A DNA stretch of 64,000 bases from Janibacter hoylei PVAS-1 (lineage in GTDB: Bacteria; Actinomycetota; Actinomycetes; Actinomycetales; Dermatophilaceae). Below are positions 25,287 to 34,258 of the stretch, one piece after another. Below the pieces are notes generated by a model. That model worked only from the letters and a program-made list of their open reading frames with translations, searched no databases and was not told where the DNA came from. The stretch lies in the NCBI RefSeq assembly GCF_000297495.1, contig NZ_ALWX01000042.1, positions 1 through 64,000 of the forward strand. Direction: 5' to 3'. Each line of letters begins with the position of its first letter. The stretch's first letter is position 1. The position numbers and the translations under genes are program-made.

Positions 25287-26518
25287 ACGGCCATCGTCCG
25301 GTCGCCGATGCTCGTCCACGAAAAGTGCTCGACGGCCCGCTCGCGACCGGCGAGCCCCCGCTGCCGGGCCTGCTCCGGATCCGCCACGGCCTCGGTGAGC
25401 GCGGCGGCGAGGTCGGCCTCGAAGGCCGCCGCGTCGACCGGCGCACCGGTCCCGTCGTCGACCTGGTCGATGGGCACGAGCCAGCCGGTGACGCCGTCGT
25501 CGACCACCTCGGGGATGCCCCCGGTCGCCGTCGCGACGACCGGCAGCTCGCAGGCCATCGCCTCGAGGTTGACGATGCCGAGCGGCTCGTAGACCGACGG
25601 GCAGGCGAAGACGGTCGCAGCCGACAGGACCGCGATGACCTCCGCCCGGGGCAGCATCTCCTGGATCCACACGACACCCTGGCGGGTGCGGCGCAGGTCG
25701 TCGACGAGGGCCTCGACCTCGGCGAGGATCTCCGGGGTGTCGGGCGCTCCGGCGCACAGCACGACCTGCACCTCGGGCGGCAGGTCCCGCACGGCGCGGA
25801 GCAGGTGTGGCAGCCCCTTTTGCCGGGTGATCCGCCCGACGAAGACGACGGACGGTGCGTCCGGGTCGATCCCGTGGCGGCGCACGACGTCGGGGTCGGG
25901 CGTCGCCCGCCACAGGTCGGCGTCGATGCCGTTGTGCACCACGTGGACCCGGTCTGGGTCGATGGTGGGATAGCTGCGCAGGATGTCCGCGCGCATCCCG
26001 TGGCTCACCGCGATGACCCCGGCGGCCGCCTCGTAGGCGGTGCGCTCCACCCACGAGGAGAGCGCGTAGCCACCGCCGAGCTGCTCGGCCTTCCACGGTC
26101 GCAGCGGCTCGAGGCTGTGCGCCGACACGACGTGCGGCACGCCGTGCAGCAGGGCCGCGGTGTGCCCGGCGAAGTTGGCGTACCAGGTGTGGCTGTGCAC
26201 GAGGTCGGCCCCGACGCAGTCGGCGGCCATCGCCAGGTCGACGCCCATCGTCACGAGGGCCGGGTTGGCCCCCGCCAGACCGGCGGGATCGGGATAACCG
26301 GTGGTCCCCCCTTCGTCCCGGGGGTCGCCGAAGCACCGGACCCGCACGTCGGTGTCACCGCGGGCCCGCAACGCCCGGGTCAGCTCCGCGACGTGCACCC
26401 CCGCCCCGCCGTAGACCGCCGGTGGGTATTCCTTGCTGAGGACTGCCAGACGCGCACGACCACAGACTAGGGCGAAGGGAGGACGCCGCACCCGTCCACG
26501 GACTAGGTTGGGCACCAT
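25259..26518 (-). CDS. glgA: Glycogen synthase, GT4 family (GlgA/GlgM type)
   Basis: This GT4 glycosyltransferase builds glycogen or maltose-1-phosphate using ADP-glucose. [20 protein letters not shown] is the N-terminal donor loop, [12 protein letters not shown] starts the C-terminal domain, and [12 protein letters not shown] holds the E-x7-E pair. The family normally starts a few residues before [10 protein letters not shown]. The open frame instead runs back to ATG 26518, overlapping the glgC start head to head. In-frame GTG 26491 is another option, and GTG 26457 would fit the family if a base is missing at 26451-26456. The gene is real; its start is unsettled. Confidence 0.88.
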   Translation of the reverse strand: MVPNLVRGRVRRPPFALVCGRARLAVLSKEYPPAVYGGAGVHVAELTRALRARGDTDVRVRCFGDPRDEGGTTGYPDPAGLAGANPALVTMGVDLAMAADCVGADLVHSHTWYANFAGHTAALLHGVPHVVSAHSLEPLRPWKAEQLGGGYALSSWVERTAYEAAAGVIAVSHGMRADILRSYPTIDPDRVHVVHNGIDADLWRATPDPDVVRRHGIDPDAPSVVFVGRITRQKGLPHLLRAVRDLPPEVQVVLCAGAPDTPEILAEVEALVDDLRRTRQGVVWIQEMLPRAEVIAVLSAATVFACPSVYEPLGIVNLEAMACELPVVATATGGIPEVVDDGVTGWLVPIDQVDDGTGAPVDAAAFEADLAAALTEAVADPEQARQRGLAGRERAVEHFSWTSIGDRTMAVYEGVLASG

Positions 26519-27764
26519 GGTCCGCAGAGGTCAGCCCAAGGTCCTGGCGATCGTCCTCGCCGGAGGTGAGGGCAAGCGGCTCATGCCGCTCACCACCGAC
26601 CGCGCGAAGCCCGCAGTCCCCTTCGGCGGGATCTACCGACTCGTCGACTTCGCCCTGAGCAATGTCGTCAACTCCGGCTACGCCAAGGTCATCGTCCTCA
26701 CCCAGTACAAGTCGCACAGCCTCGACCGCCACGTGAGCCAGGCCTGGCGGCTGGCCTCACCCCTCGGCCACTACGTCGCCCCCATCCCCGCCCAGCAGCG
26801 GCGGGGCAAGAGCTGGTACACCGGCAGCGCCGACGCGATCTACCAGTCGCTCAACGCGATCACCGACGAGCGGCCGGACCTCGTCGTGGTCGTCGGTGCG
26901 GACCACGTCTACCGCATGGACTTCTCCGACATGGTGGAGCAGCACCTCGACACCGGGGCTGAGTGCACGGTGGCCGCGATCCGCCAGCCGATCGGCACAG
27001 CGGACCAGTTCGGGGTCATGGAGGTCGGCGCCGACGGTCGGCGGATCACCGCCTTCCGCGAGAAGCCCACGGACCCCGTCGGCCTGCCCGACGCACCGCA
27101 CGAGGTCTACGCGTCGATGGGCAACTACGCCTTCACGGCGGACGCCCTCATGGACGCCGTCAAGCGCGACGCCGAGGCCGACAGCCGGCACGACATGGGC
27201 GGCGACATCGTGCCCGACTTCGTCGCGCGCGGCAGCGCCCACGCCTACGACTTCGCCGACAACACGGTGCCGGGCTCGACCGACCGCGACCGGGGGTACT
27301 GGCGCGACGTCGGCACGATCGACAGCTACTTCGACGCCCACCTCGACCTGACGTCGATCCACCCGGTCTTCAACCTCTACAACTACAGCTGGCCGATCAA
27401 CACCCACCACGGCCCGTACCCACCGGCGAAGTTCGTCCACGCCGACGACGAGCGGGCCGGCGGCGCGACGAACTCGATCGTCTCCCCCGGCGTCGTCGTC
27501 TCGGGCGGCCACGTCGACAACTCCGTCCTCTCCCCCGGGGTCTTCGTGCACAGCTACTCGCACGTGCGCGACAGCGTGCTGCTCGACGGCGTCGACGTCG
27601 GGCGGCACGCCGACCTGCACCGCGTCATCGTCGACAAGGGTGTCCGGCTACCCGAGGGCATCCGGCTCGGTCACGACCGCGAAGAGGACCTCGCCCGCGG
27701 CCTGCTCGTCACCGAGTCCGGCATCACCGTGGTCGGCAAGGGCCACGTCTTCGACGCGAAATAG
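26517..27764 (+). CDS. glgC: Glucose-1-phosphate adenylyltransferase
   Basis: The protein has 415 residues and makes ADP-glucose from ATP and glucose 1-phosphate, the committed step of glycogen synthesis. It has [16 protein letters not shown] (nucleotide-binding loop, about 10-25), [17 protein letters not shown] (catalytic Asp) and GYWRDVGT, followed by a left-handed beta-helix C-terminal domain ([13 protein letters not shown]). It faces glgA divergently, so one intergenic control region may serve both, although almost no space exists between the annotated starts. Confidence 0.96.
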   Translation: MVRRGQPKVLAIVLAGGEGKRLMPLTTDRAKPAVPFGGIYRLVDFALSNVVNSGYAKVIVLTQYKSHSLDRHVSQAWRLASPLGHYVAPIPAQQRRGKSWYTGSADAIYQSLNAITDERPDLVVVVGADHVYRMDFSDMVEQHLDTGAECTVAAIRQPIGTADQFGVMEVGADGRRITAFREKPTDPVGLPDAPHEVYASMGNYAFTADALMDAVKRDAEADSRHDMGGDIVPDFVARGSAHAYDFADNTVPGSTDRDRGYWRDVGTIDSYFDAHLDLTSIHPVFNLYNYSWPINTHHGPYPPAKFVHADDERAGGATNSIVSPGVVVSGGHVDNSVLSPGVFVHSYSHVRDSVLLDGVDVGRHADLHRVIVDKGVRLPEGIRLGHDREEDLARGLLVTESGITVVGKGHVFDAK

Positions 27765-27774
27765 ACTGCGGCGC

Positions 27775-28500
27775 ATGACCTCCAGCTCCGGGCCAGCCCT
27801 CACTCCCGTCGACCTGCCCGGCGAAGGACCGCTCGTCCTCGTCATGGACGTCGACAGCACCCTGATCCTCGACGAGGTCATCGAGCTCATCGCCGAGCAC
27901 GCCGGCACCCGCGACGAGGTGGCCGCTGTGACGGAGGCGGCCATGCGTGGCGAGCTGGACTTCGCGGGGAGCCTGCACGCACGCGTCGCCACCCTCGAGG
28001 GCCTCTCGGTCGAGGTGCTCGACCGGGTCCGTGCCGCCGTGCGGCTCACCCCCGGTGCCCGCACCCTCGTGAGCAGCCTCGTCGAGGCGGGTCACGTCGT
28101 GGGTCTGGTGAGCGGCGGCTTCACCGAGATCGTCGACGACCTCGCCCGCGAACTCGGCATCCCGACCGCCCGCGCCAACCACCTCGAGATCGTCGACGGA
28201 CGGCTCACCGGCAAGGTCCTCGGCGAGGTCGTCGACCGCGCGGCCAAGGCCGACTTCATCACCCGGCTCGCTGCCGCCTCCGGGGTGGACATGGACCGCA
28301 CCGTGGCCGTCGGCGACGGCGCCAACGACCTCGACATGATGGCGGCCGCACAGGTCGGCATCGCCTTCTGCGCCAAGCCCACCGTGCGCGAGCAGGCCGA
28401 CGTCGCGATCGACGAGCCCGACCTGCGCCAGGTCCTCGACCTGCTCGGCGTCACCCCGGTCCCCCAGCCCGACGACGAGGGCGGCCACCCCCTCGCCTGA
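27775..28500 (+). CDS. serB: Phosphoserine phosphatase
   Basis: The protein has 241 residues and dephosphorylates phosphoserine, the last step of serine synthesis. The HAD motifs are VMDVDSTLI (the nucleophile Asp and general acid Asp), LVSGGFTEI (motif II Ser), and AVGDGANDLDMM (motif IV). It has no N-terminal ACT domain, unlike the longer SerB of mycobacteria. It follows glgC by 10 bases on the same strand and may be co-transcribed. Confidence 0.92.
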   Translation: MTSSSGPALTPVDLPGEGPLVLVMDVDSTLILDEVIELIAEHAGTRDEVAAVTEAAMRGELDFAGSLHARVATLEGLSVEVLDRVRAAVRLTPGARTLVSSLVEAGHVVGLVSGGFTEIVDDLARELGIPTARANHLEIVDGRLTGKVLGEVVDRAAKADFITRLAAASGVDMDRTVAVGDGANDLDMMAAAQVGIAFCAKPTVREQADVAIDEPDLRQVLDLLGVTPVPQPDDEGGHPLA

Positions 28501-28533
28501 CCGCGCGGCGGACGGCAGTTCGCGCTGCGGAGT

Positions 28534-28677
28534 GCGAAGGGAGATGTCGGCACACATCAAGCCGACGTCGAGAACGATCAGGCGCCCACACGCCGACGAA
28601 GGACGTCGGCGGGTGCCGACGTCTCCCTTCGCCCGACGTCCGACCCCTTCGAGACGGCCGCGGACGGCCTCCTCAGG
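28534..28677. repeat. Nested inverted repeats and a copy of the TTCGAGACGG intergenic repeat
   Basis: The 211 bases between serB and fabI hold GCGAAGGGAGATGTCGGCAC at 28534-28553 and its near-exact inverse at 28613-28632 (one mismatch), with a second pair (GCCGACGT/ACGTCGGC, 28561 and 28603) inside. TTCGAGACGG ... CCTCCTCAG follows at 28649-28677. Both flanking genes end here (convergent), so a structured bidirectional terminator is likely. No gene is visible. Confidence 0.6.
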
Positions 28678-28711
28678 GAACGTGAGTCGACCGGCCGCGG
28701 ACGAAGGGAGG

Positions 28712-29467
28712 TCAGACCCCCATCGCGTGCACGCCGCCGTCGACGTGCAGGATCTCGCCGGTCGTCGCAGGGAACCAGTCGGAGAGCAGCATCGTGCAGG
28801 CCTTGGCGGTCGGCACCGGGTCGCCCACGTCCCAGCCCACGGGGGCGCGGTCGTCCCACGTCTCCTCGAACTGCTCGAAGCCGGGGATCGACTTCGCCGC
28901 CGTCGTGCGGATCGGGCCGGCGGCGACGAGGTTGCAGCGGACCCCCTTCGGGCCGAGGTCGCGGGCGAGGTACCGGTTGGTCGACTCGAAGGCGGCCTTG
29001 GCCACGCCCATCCAGTCGTAGACCGGCCAGGCGTAGCTCGCGTCGAAGGTCAGACCGACGATCGAGCCGCCCTGGGTCATGCGGGGCAGCGCCGCGACGG
29101 CCAGCGCCTTGAGCGAGTAGGCCGAGACGTGCACGGCGGTGCCGACGTCCTCCCACGTCGCGTCGAGGAAGGTGAAGGCGCCCTCGGGCGCGAAGCCGAT
29201 CGAGTGCAGCACGCCGTCGAGTCGTTCGGCGTGCTCGCCGATGCGGTCGGCGAGGGCCGCGAGGTCCTCCTCGCTCGTCACGTCGAGCTCGATGACCGGT
29301 GCCTCCTGCGGCAGGCGCTTGGCGATGGTGCGGGTGATCTTCATCGTCCGACCGAAGCTGGTGAGGATGACCTGGGCACCCTGCTCCTGCGCGATCTTGG
29401 CGACGTGGAAGGCGATCGACGACTCCATGAGGACGCCGGTGATGAGGAAGGTCTTGCCGGTGAGCAT
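28712..29467 (-). CDS. fabI: Enoyl-[acyl-carrier-protein] reductase (FabI/InhA type)
   Basis: The protein has 251 residues and performs the last reduction of fatty acid elongation using NADH. It begins LTGKTFLITGVLMESSIAFH (dinucleotide loop with the FabI-type GxxxxxSIA), and the catalytic pair is Y150 and K157 in YDWMGVAKAA, as in InhA. It sits downstream of fabG in the same direction, with 28 bases between them, the same pair order as mabA-inhA. Likely target of triclosan-type inhibitors in this organism. Confidence 0.95.
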   Translation of the reverse strand: MLTGKTFLITGVLMESSIAFHVAKIAQEQGAQVILTSFGRTMKITRTIAKRLPQEAPVIELDVTSEEDLAALADRIGEHAERLDGVLHSIGFAPEGAFTFLDATWEDVGTAVHVSAYSLKALAVAALPRMTQGGSIVGLTFDASYAWPVYDWMGVAKAAFESTNRYLARDLGPKGVRCNLVAAGPIRTTAAKSIPGFEQFEETWDDRAPVGWDVGDPVPTAKACTMLLSDWFPATTGEILHVDGGVHAMGV

Positions 29468-29495
29468 CTGCTGCCTTTCGGAGGGAGGGTGCGGG

Positions 29496-30206
29496 TCAGT
29501 GACCCATGCCGAGGCCGCCGTCGACCGGGATGACGGCGCCGGAGATGTACGCGGCCTCGTCGGAGACGAGGAAGGAGATCGCGGCGGCGACCTCGTCGGC
29601 CTGCCCGTAGCGGCGGGCGGGGATGGCGGCCTGGTACTCCGCCTTGGTCTTGTCGGGCAGCTCGGCGGTCATGTCCGTCTCGATGAAGCCGGGGGCCACG
29701 ACGTTGGCCGTGATGCCGCGGGCTCCGAGCTCTCGCGTCATCGACCGGGCGATGCCGACCAGGCCCGCCTTGGAGGCGGCGTAGTTGGCCTGCCCCGGCG
29801 AGCCGTAGAGGCCGACGACGCTGGACAGCAGCACGACCCGACCGAAGCGCGCCTTGACCATGGGCGTGGCCGCGCGTCGCACGCAGCGGAAGGTGCCGTG
29901 GAGGTTGGTGTCGACGACGCTCGAGAAGTCGTCGTCGGACATCCGCATGAGCAGGGTGTCCTTGGTGATGCCGGCATTGGCGACGAGCACCTCGACGTCA
30001 CCGCCGAGCAGCTCGGTGGCGGCCGAGAAGGCCTGATCGACCGAGTCGCTGTCGGTGATCTCGCAGGCCACGACGTCCAGTCCGTCGACGGGGTCCCCAG
30101 AGCGCGAGGTGACGACGACCCGGTGGCCGTCGGACTGCATGCGGCGGGCGATGGCCTCGCCGATCCCTCGGTTGCCCCCGGTGACGAGCACGCGTCGCGA
30201 CGTCAT
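29496..30206 (-). CDS. fabG: 3-oxoacyl-[acyl-carrier-protein] reductase
   Basis: The protein has 236 residues and reduces 3-oxoacyl-ACP with NADPH. It has the short-chain dehydrogenase loop VTGGNRGIGEAIA (8-20), NAG (about 80), catalytic Ser in LLSSVVGLYG and YAASK. It begins MTSRR. It is the first gene of the fabG-fabI operon. Its 131-base upstream gap separates it from the divergent DUF3099-type gene and should contain the promoter. Confidence 0.93.
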   Translation of the reverse strand: MTSRRVLVTGGNRGIGEAIARRMQSDGHRVVVTSRSGDPVDGLDVVACEITDSDSVDQAFSAATELLGGDVEVLVANAGITKDTLLMRMSDDDFSSVVDTNLHGTFRCVRRAATPMVKARFGRVVLLSSVVGLYGSPGQANYAASKAGLVGIARSMTRELGARGITANVVAPGFIETDMTAELPDKTKAEYQAAIPARRYGQADEVAAAISFLVSDEAAYISGAVIPVDGGLGMGH

Positions 30207-30337
30207 CGAAGCTCCCTTCGTCGGTGCGGTGTGGGTCAGGTCACGTCGTGACGCACGCTAGATCACTACCGCCGGGTACGCGGTACCGGGCTCGCCCCGT
30301 GGACGGGGCGGCCGGGTGCGCGGCGTACGCTGAGGAG

Positions 30338-30613
30338 GTGCCCCACACGTCCGTCCCGTCGGTGACGACCGCCCCGATCTCGCTCCAGGAGGAGCAGGCC
30401 GGTCGGATGCGCCAGTACCTCGCAACGATGGCGCTGCGGACCGTCTGCTTCGTCGGCGCGTACTTCTTCGAGGGCTGGCTGAGGTGGGTGTGCGTGGCCC
30501 TGGCCGTCGTCCTCCCCTACGTCGCCGTCGTGCTCGTCAACGCCGTGCGGCCGCGTGGTGCCGACGACAGCTTCCAGGCCGTGACCGACCACCGACGACA
30601 GCTGGGTTCGTGA
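30338..30613 (+). CDS. DUF3099-type membrane protein
   Basis: The protein has 91 residues. It begins with GTG 30338 (preceded by GAGGAG) and reads VPHTSVPSVTTAPISLQEEQ, then MALRTVCFVGAYFFEGWLRW and a second membrane segment LAVVLPYVAVVLVNAV. Two membrane helices with the ITTA and RTVCF elements are typical of the actinobacterial DUF3099 family, of unknown function. It overlaps the next gene (TGATG) and is in one operon with the SURF1-type gene. Confidence 0.8.
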   Translation: MPHTSVPSVTTAPISLQEEQAGRMRQYLATMALRTVCFVGAYFFEGWLRWVCVALAVVLPYVAVVLVNAVRPRGADDSFQAVTDHRRQLGS

Positions 30614-30828
30614 TGACGGTCGACGAGCTGATCTGCAGCCGCAAGGCCTGCAAGGCCACGGCGACCCGCGCGGTGCTGTGGCGCAACCCCCGCATCCACG
30701 ACGAGTCCCGCCGCAAGGTCTGGCTCGCCTGCGACGAGCACGAGGAGCACCTGCGCGAGCACCTCGCGGTCCGCGGATTCCCCGTCGAGACCTGCGCCGT
30801 CGCCAACATCCCTGCCGACGCCGGCTGA
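30613..30828 (+). CDS. Small Cys/His-rich actinobacterial protein
   Basis: The protein has 71 residues: ELICSRKACKATATRAVLWRNPRIH and WLACDEHEEHLREHL. The spaced Cys and His residues (C-x4-C ... C-x2-H) suggest a small zinc-binding fold. It is conserved between a DUF3099 gene and a SURF1-type gene in actinobacteria, and often mislabelled as acetone carboxylase. Starts and stops overlap on both sides by one base, so it is translationally coupled. Confidence 0.75.
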   Translation: MTVDELICSRKACKATATRAVLWRNPRIHDESRRKVWLACDEHEEHLREHLAVRGFPVETCAVANIPADAG

Positions 30829-31604
30829 TGCTGCGGCTGGCCCTCACCCCGAGGTGGCTCGGGTGGTTCGCCCTCGCCGTCGTCGCGTCGGTCGCCTTCG
30901 TGCTGCTCGGCCAGTGGCAGTGGGGCAAGTACGAGGACCGCTCGGCGCGGGCCGAGCGGATCGAGTCGCACTACTCCGCCGCTCCGTTGCCGGTCACCGA
31001 GGTCCTCAGCGAGCAGCCGGCCCCGGTCGACGTCGAGTGGACCCGGGTGACGGCGCAGGGCACGTACCTCACCGACGAGCAGCTGCTCGTGCGCAACCGC
31101 CCGCTCGACGGCACGTACGGGTACGAGGTGCTCGTCCCCCTTCGTCTGGCCGGGGGCGAGGTCGTCGTCGTCGACCGTGGGTGGGTCCCCAACAGCCCGA
31201 AGGGGGCGGATGTCGCCCCGGAGGTCCCTCCGGCACCGACCGGCACGGTCGACGTCACCGGCTGGGTCCGCCTCGGTGAGCGGAGCCTCGGCCGCGACAT
31301 GCCCGAGGGCCAGCTCGCGAGCATCAACCTCGACGAGGTCGCGGGCCAGGTCGACGGACGACTGCTCGGCGGCTACCTGGCGCTGCAGTCCGAGGACCCA
31401 GAGGTCGACCGCCCGGACCCGCTCGAGGTGCCGGACACCGACACCGGCCCGCACATGGCGTATGCGATCCAGTGGTGGCTGGCGATCCCCGCCTTCTGGG
31501 CCTTCCTCGTCCTCGCGCTGCGTCGCGAGTCGCTCGAGGGCTCCGGCACGGAGCGCACGCCCCGCCCCAAGAAGGTGCGGATCTGGGACGAGGAGGACGG
31601 CTGA
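30828..31604 (+). CDS. SURF1-family protein
   Basis: The protein has 258 residues. One membrane helix at 11-27 is followed by LGQWQWGKYEDR, a periplasm-facing beta-rich domain with RVTAQGTYL and VVVDRGWVPN (the SURF1 signature G-W-V-P), and a C-terminal helix (MAYAIQWWLAIPAFWAFLVLAL). SURF1 proteins aid heme insertion into the cytochrome c oxidase catalytic subunit. It is located in the same window as ctaA and ctaB, which supply heme A. Confidence 0.88.
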   Translation: MLRLALTPRWLGWFALAVVASVAFVLLGQWQWGKYEDRSARAERIESHYSAAPLPVTEVLSEQPAPVDVEWTRVTAQGTYLTDEQLLVRNRPLDGTYGYEVLVPLRLAGGEVVVVDRGWVPNSPKGADVAPEVPPAPTGTVDVTGWVRLGERSLGRDMPEGQLASINLDEVAGQVDGRLLGGYLALQSEDPEVDRPDPLEVPDTDTGPHMAYAIQWWLAIPAFWAFLVLALRRESLEGSGTERTPRPKKVRIWDEEDG

Positions 31605-31608
31605 CCGG

Positions 31609-33498
31609 TCAGCCGACGACCTCGGCCCGCTCGGCCGCTCCCCCGTCGTACTGCGTCGTGTAGAGGGTCGCGTAGAGACCACCTGCCGCGAGCAGATCGG
31701 TGTGGGTGCCCTGCTCGACGACACGTCCGTCGTCGACGACGAGGATCTGGTCGGCGGCCCGGATCGTCGAGAGCCGGTGGGCGATGACGATCGCGGTGCG
31801 GCCCTGCAGAGCGGTGTCGAGGGCTCGCTGGACGGCGACCTCCGACTCGCTGTCGAGGTGGGCGGTGGCCTCGTCGAGGATGAGCACGGCCGGCGACTTG
31901 AGCAGCAGTCGGGCGATGGCGAAGCGCTGCTTCTCCCCGCCCGAGAGCCGGTGCCCGCGGTCACCGACGACGGTGTCGAGCCCGGCCGGCAGGGTGTGCA
32001 CGAGGTGGGCGATGCGGGCCGCCTCGAGAGCCGCCCACATCTCCTCCTCGGTGGCCTCCGGCTTGGCGTAGGCGAGGTTGGCTCGCAGGGTGTCGTGGAA
32101 GAGGTGCGCCTCCTGGGTGACCATCCCGACCGTCGCGCCGACCGACTCGAGGGTGGCCTCGCGCAGGTCGCGACCGCCGATCCGCACGGCACCGGATGTC
32201 GGGTCGTAGAAGCGGGTGACGAGCGAGGTGATCGTGCTCTTGCCCGCACCGCTCGGGCCGACGAGGGCGACGAGCTGCCCGGGCTCGGCACGCAGGCTGA
32301 CCCCCCGGAGCACCGGGCCACCCTCCTCCCGGTCACCGGTCGTGGCTCCCTCGAGGGACCGCAGCGAGATCGCCTCGGCGCCGGGGTAGGTGAAGTGCAC
32401 GTCGTCGAGCTCGACGGACAGGGCCTGCCCCTCGGGCAGCGGTCGCGCGTCCGGGGACTCGCTGATGCTCGATGGCATGTCGAGCAGCTCGAAGAGGCGG
32501 GCGAAGGAGACGAGTGCGGTGAGGATGTCGACGTGGACGTTGGAGATCGCCGTGAGCGGTCCGTAGAGCCGGGCGAGCAGGGCGGCGAGGGCGAGCAGGG
32601 TCCCGACGGTCAGCGTTCCCTCGACGGCCATGATCCCGCCGAAGCCGTAGACCATCGCCGTCGCGATGGACGCGAGCAGCGTGAGCATGACGAAGAAGAC
32701 GGCCCGGTTGACCGCGATCCGCACACCGATGTCCCGCACCCGGGCGGCGCGCTGGTCGTACTGGGCGATCTCGCGGGCGGGTTGGCCGAAGATCTTGACG
32801 AGCAGCGCACCGGCGACGTTGAAGCGCTCGGTCATCTGGTTGCCGAGGTCGGCGTTGAGGTTCATCTGCTCGGCGGACAGCGAGGCCAGGCGCCGCCCCA
32901 TCCACTTCGCCGGGAGGATGAAGAAGGGGACGAGGACCAGCGCTGCGAGCGTCAGCTGCCACGACAGGGCAAACATCGCCCCGAGGATGAGCACGAGCGA
33001 GATGACATTGCTGACGACGGACGACAGGACCGTCGTGAAGGCCTGCTGGGCACCGATGACGTCGTTGTTGAGCCGGCTGACGAGGGCGCCGGTCTGGGCC
33101 CGGGTGAAGAAGGCGATGGGCTGGCGCAGGACGTGGGTGAAGACCTCGGTGCGCAGGTGGTGGATGAGCCCCTCGCCGATGCTCGCGGAAAACCAGCGCT
33201 GGACCAGGGTGGTCGCCGCCTCGACGAGGGCGATGAGCGCCACGAGCAGGGCGAGCGTCACCACGACGCTGCGGTCCTGGGGCGTGACGCCGTCGTCGAT
33301 GAGTCGCTGGAGCAGCAGTGGCACGGCGACGACGGTCAGCGACCCGAGGGCGACGAGCAGGAGGAAGCCGGCGATGAGTCCTCGGAAGGGGCGGGCGTAG
33401 CCGAGCACCCGTCGTGCGGTGCCGCGCGGCAGTGGCGTCGCCCTGGCCTGGTCGCCGTGGCTCATCGACTGCATGAGCCCCCATGCGCTGTTCATCAT
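31609..33498 (-). CDS. ABC transporter, fused membrane and ATP-binding domains
   Basis: With ATG 33498 (MMNSAWGLMQ), preceded by GAGGAGCG, the protein has 629 residues; an upstream start at 33537 is less likely. Six membrane segments lie in about 50-330, followed by an ATP-binding domain: Walker A GPSGAGKST, Q-loop, LSGGEKQR, LILDEATAHLD and the switch IAHRLSTI. It is a homodimeric type IV exporter (MsbA/LmrA-like). The substrate is unknown: lipid or drug are the usual ones. Confidence 0.9.
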   Translation of the reverse strand: MMNSAWGLMQSMSHGDQARATPLPRGTARRVLGYARPFRGLIAGFLLLVALGSLTVVAVPLLLQRLIDDGVTPQDRSVVVTLALLVALIALVEAATTLVQRWFSASIGEGLIHHLRTEVFTHVLRQPIAFFTRAQTGALVSRLNNDVIGAQQAFTTVLSSVVSNVISLVLILGAMFALSWQLTLAALVLVPFFILPAKWMGRRLASLSAEQMNLNADLGNQMTERFNVAGALLVKIFGQPAREIAQYDQRAARVRDIGVRIAVNRAVFFVMLTLLASIATAMVYGFGGIMAVEGTLTVGTLLALAALLARLYGPLTAISNVHVDILTALVSFARLFELLDMPSSISESPDARPLPEGQALSVELDDVHFTYPGAEAISLRSLEGATTGDREEGGPVLRGVSLRAEPGQLVALVGPSGAGKSTITSLVTRFYDPTSGAVRIGGRDLREATLESVGATVGMVTQEAHLFHDTLRANLAYAKPEATEEEMWAALEAARIAHLVHTLPAGLDTVVGDRGHRLSGGEKQRFAIARLLLKSPAVLILDEATAHLDSESEVAVQRALDTALQGRTAIVIAHRLSTIRAADQILVVDDGRVVEQGTHTDLLAAGGLYATLYTTQYDGGAAERAEVVG

Positions 33499-33585
33499 CG
33501 GTGTGCGCTCCTCGTGTCGTCCCGGGACGACAACCACCGTGCACCACGGTCGATTCCCCGCGCATCCAAAGTCGTGGCCGGAGCC

Positions 33586-34233
33586 TCAGCCCAGCACGCG
33601 GTGCAGGACGAGACGCGCGAGGGCCGACGTGTCGGCGAGCCCGCCGGGGACGAAGGGGGATCCCCCGGCAGCGGCGAGGGCGGCCACCTTGTCGTGGAGG
33701 ACCCCCTCGGCGAGCGTGGCCGGGACGACGACCCGGTCGCGGGTGGCGCCCGCGCGGGGCGCGGCGAGCGTCATCGTCATCCACCCGGGGCGCGGGTGCG
33801 CGTCGAGGAGGGTGCGGAGGCTTTGTCCCGCCTGACCGGAGCTCGACCCGCCGGCGACGAGGAGGACGTGGCTCCCTTCGTCATGGCCCGCAGCGCGCAG
33901 GCTCTCCTCGACGGCGGTGAGCAGCAGCGGGTGCCCGCCCAGGGCGCTGGTGACCCGGGCCCGTCCACCGCCCGCGCCCAGTGCCCGCACGGCGGCGGGT
34001 ACGTCGACCCGGGCGTGGAAGGCCGGCGTGATGAGCATCGGGACGACGGTGAGGTCGTCGGCGATCCGCGGCCCGAGCTCTTCGGGGCGCGGGTGGTCGT
34101 TCTCGATGTAGACGAGGTGGGTCTCGCCGCGCCCCTCGTCCGCCAAGGGGCCGGCGACCCTGGCGCGCAGCCGCTCCAGGGTCGTGGAGTGCCGCGGGTC
34201 CGGCGAGCCGTGGGCCAGCAGGACCGTCGTCAT
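33586..34233 (-). CDS. Sirohydrochlorin ferrochelatase/CbiX-like chelatase
   Basis: The protein has 215 residues. It begins TTVLLAHGSPDPRH (metal-binding His of the chelatase fold) and repeats the pattern as HVLLVAGGSSSGQAGQ in the second half, so the two-half structure of CbiX-type chelatases is visible. It probably inserts Fe2+ into sirohydrochlorin to make the siroheme used by the sulfite reductase two genes upstream. It starts 25 bases after the cysH stop, in the same operon. Confidence 0.88.
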   Translation of the reverse strand: MTTVLLAHGSPDPRHSTTLERLRARVAGPLADEGRGETHLVYIENDHPRPEELGPRIADDLTVVPMLITPAFHARVDVPAAVRALGAGGGRARVTSALGGHPLLLTAVEESLRAAGHDEGSHVLLVAGGSSSGQAGQSLRTLLDAHPRPGWMTMTLAAPRAGATRDRVVVPATLAEGVLHDKVAALAAAGGSPFVPGGLADTSALARLVLHRVLG

Positions 34234-34236
34234 GAC

Positions 34237-34258
34237 CGCATCTCCCTAGGGAAATGCG
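34237..34258. repeat. Near-copy of the CCCTAGGG palindrome between cysH and the chelatase gene
   Basis: CGCATCTCCCTAGGGAAATGCG differs from a perfect 22-base palindrome at one position. It matches the core of the 5741-5756 element together with its GCG/CGC flanks. It fills most of the 25 bases between the two genes. Read in the gene direction, its AGGGAG half is suitably placed to be the ribosome site of the chelatase gene. Confidence 0.65.
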
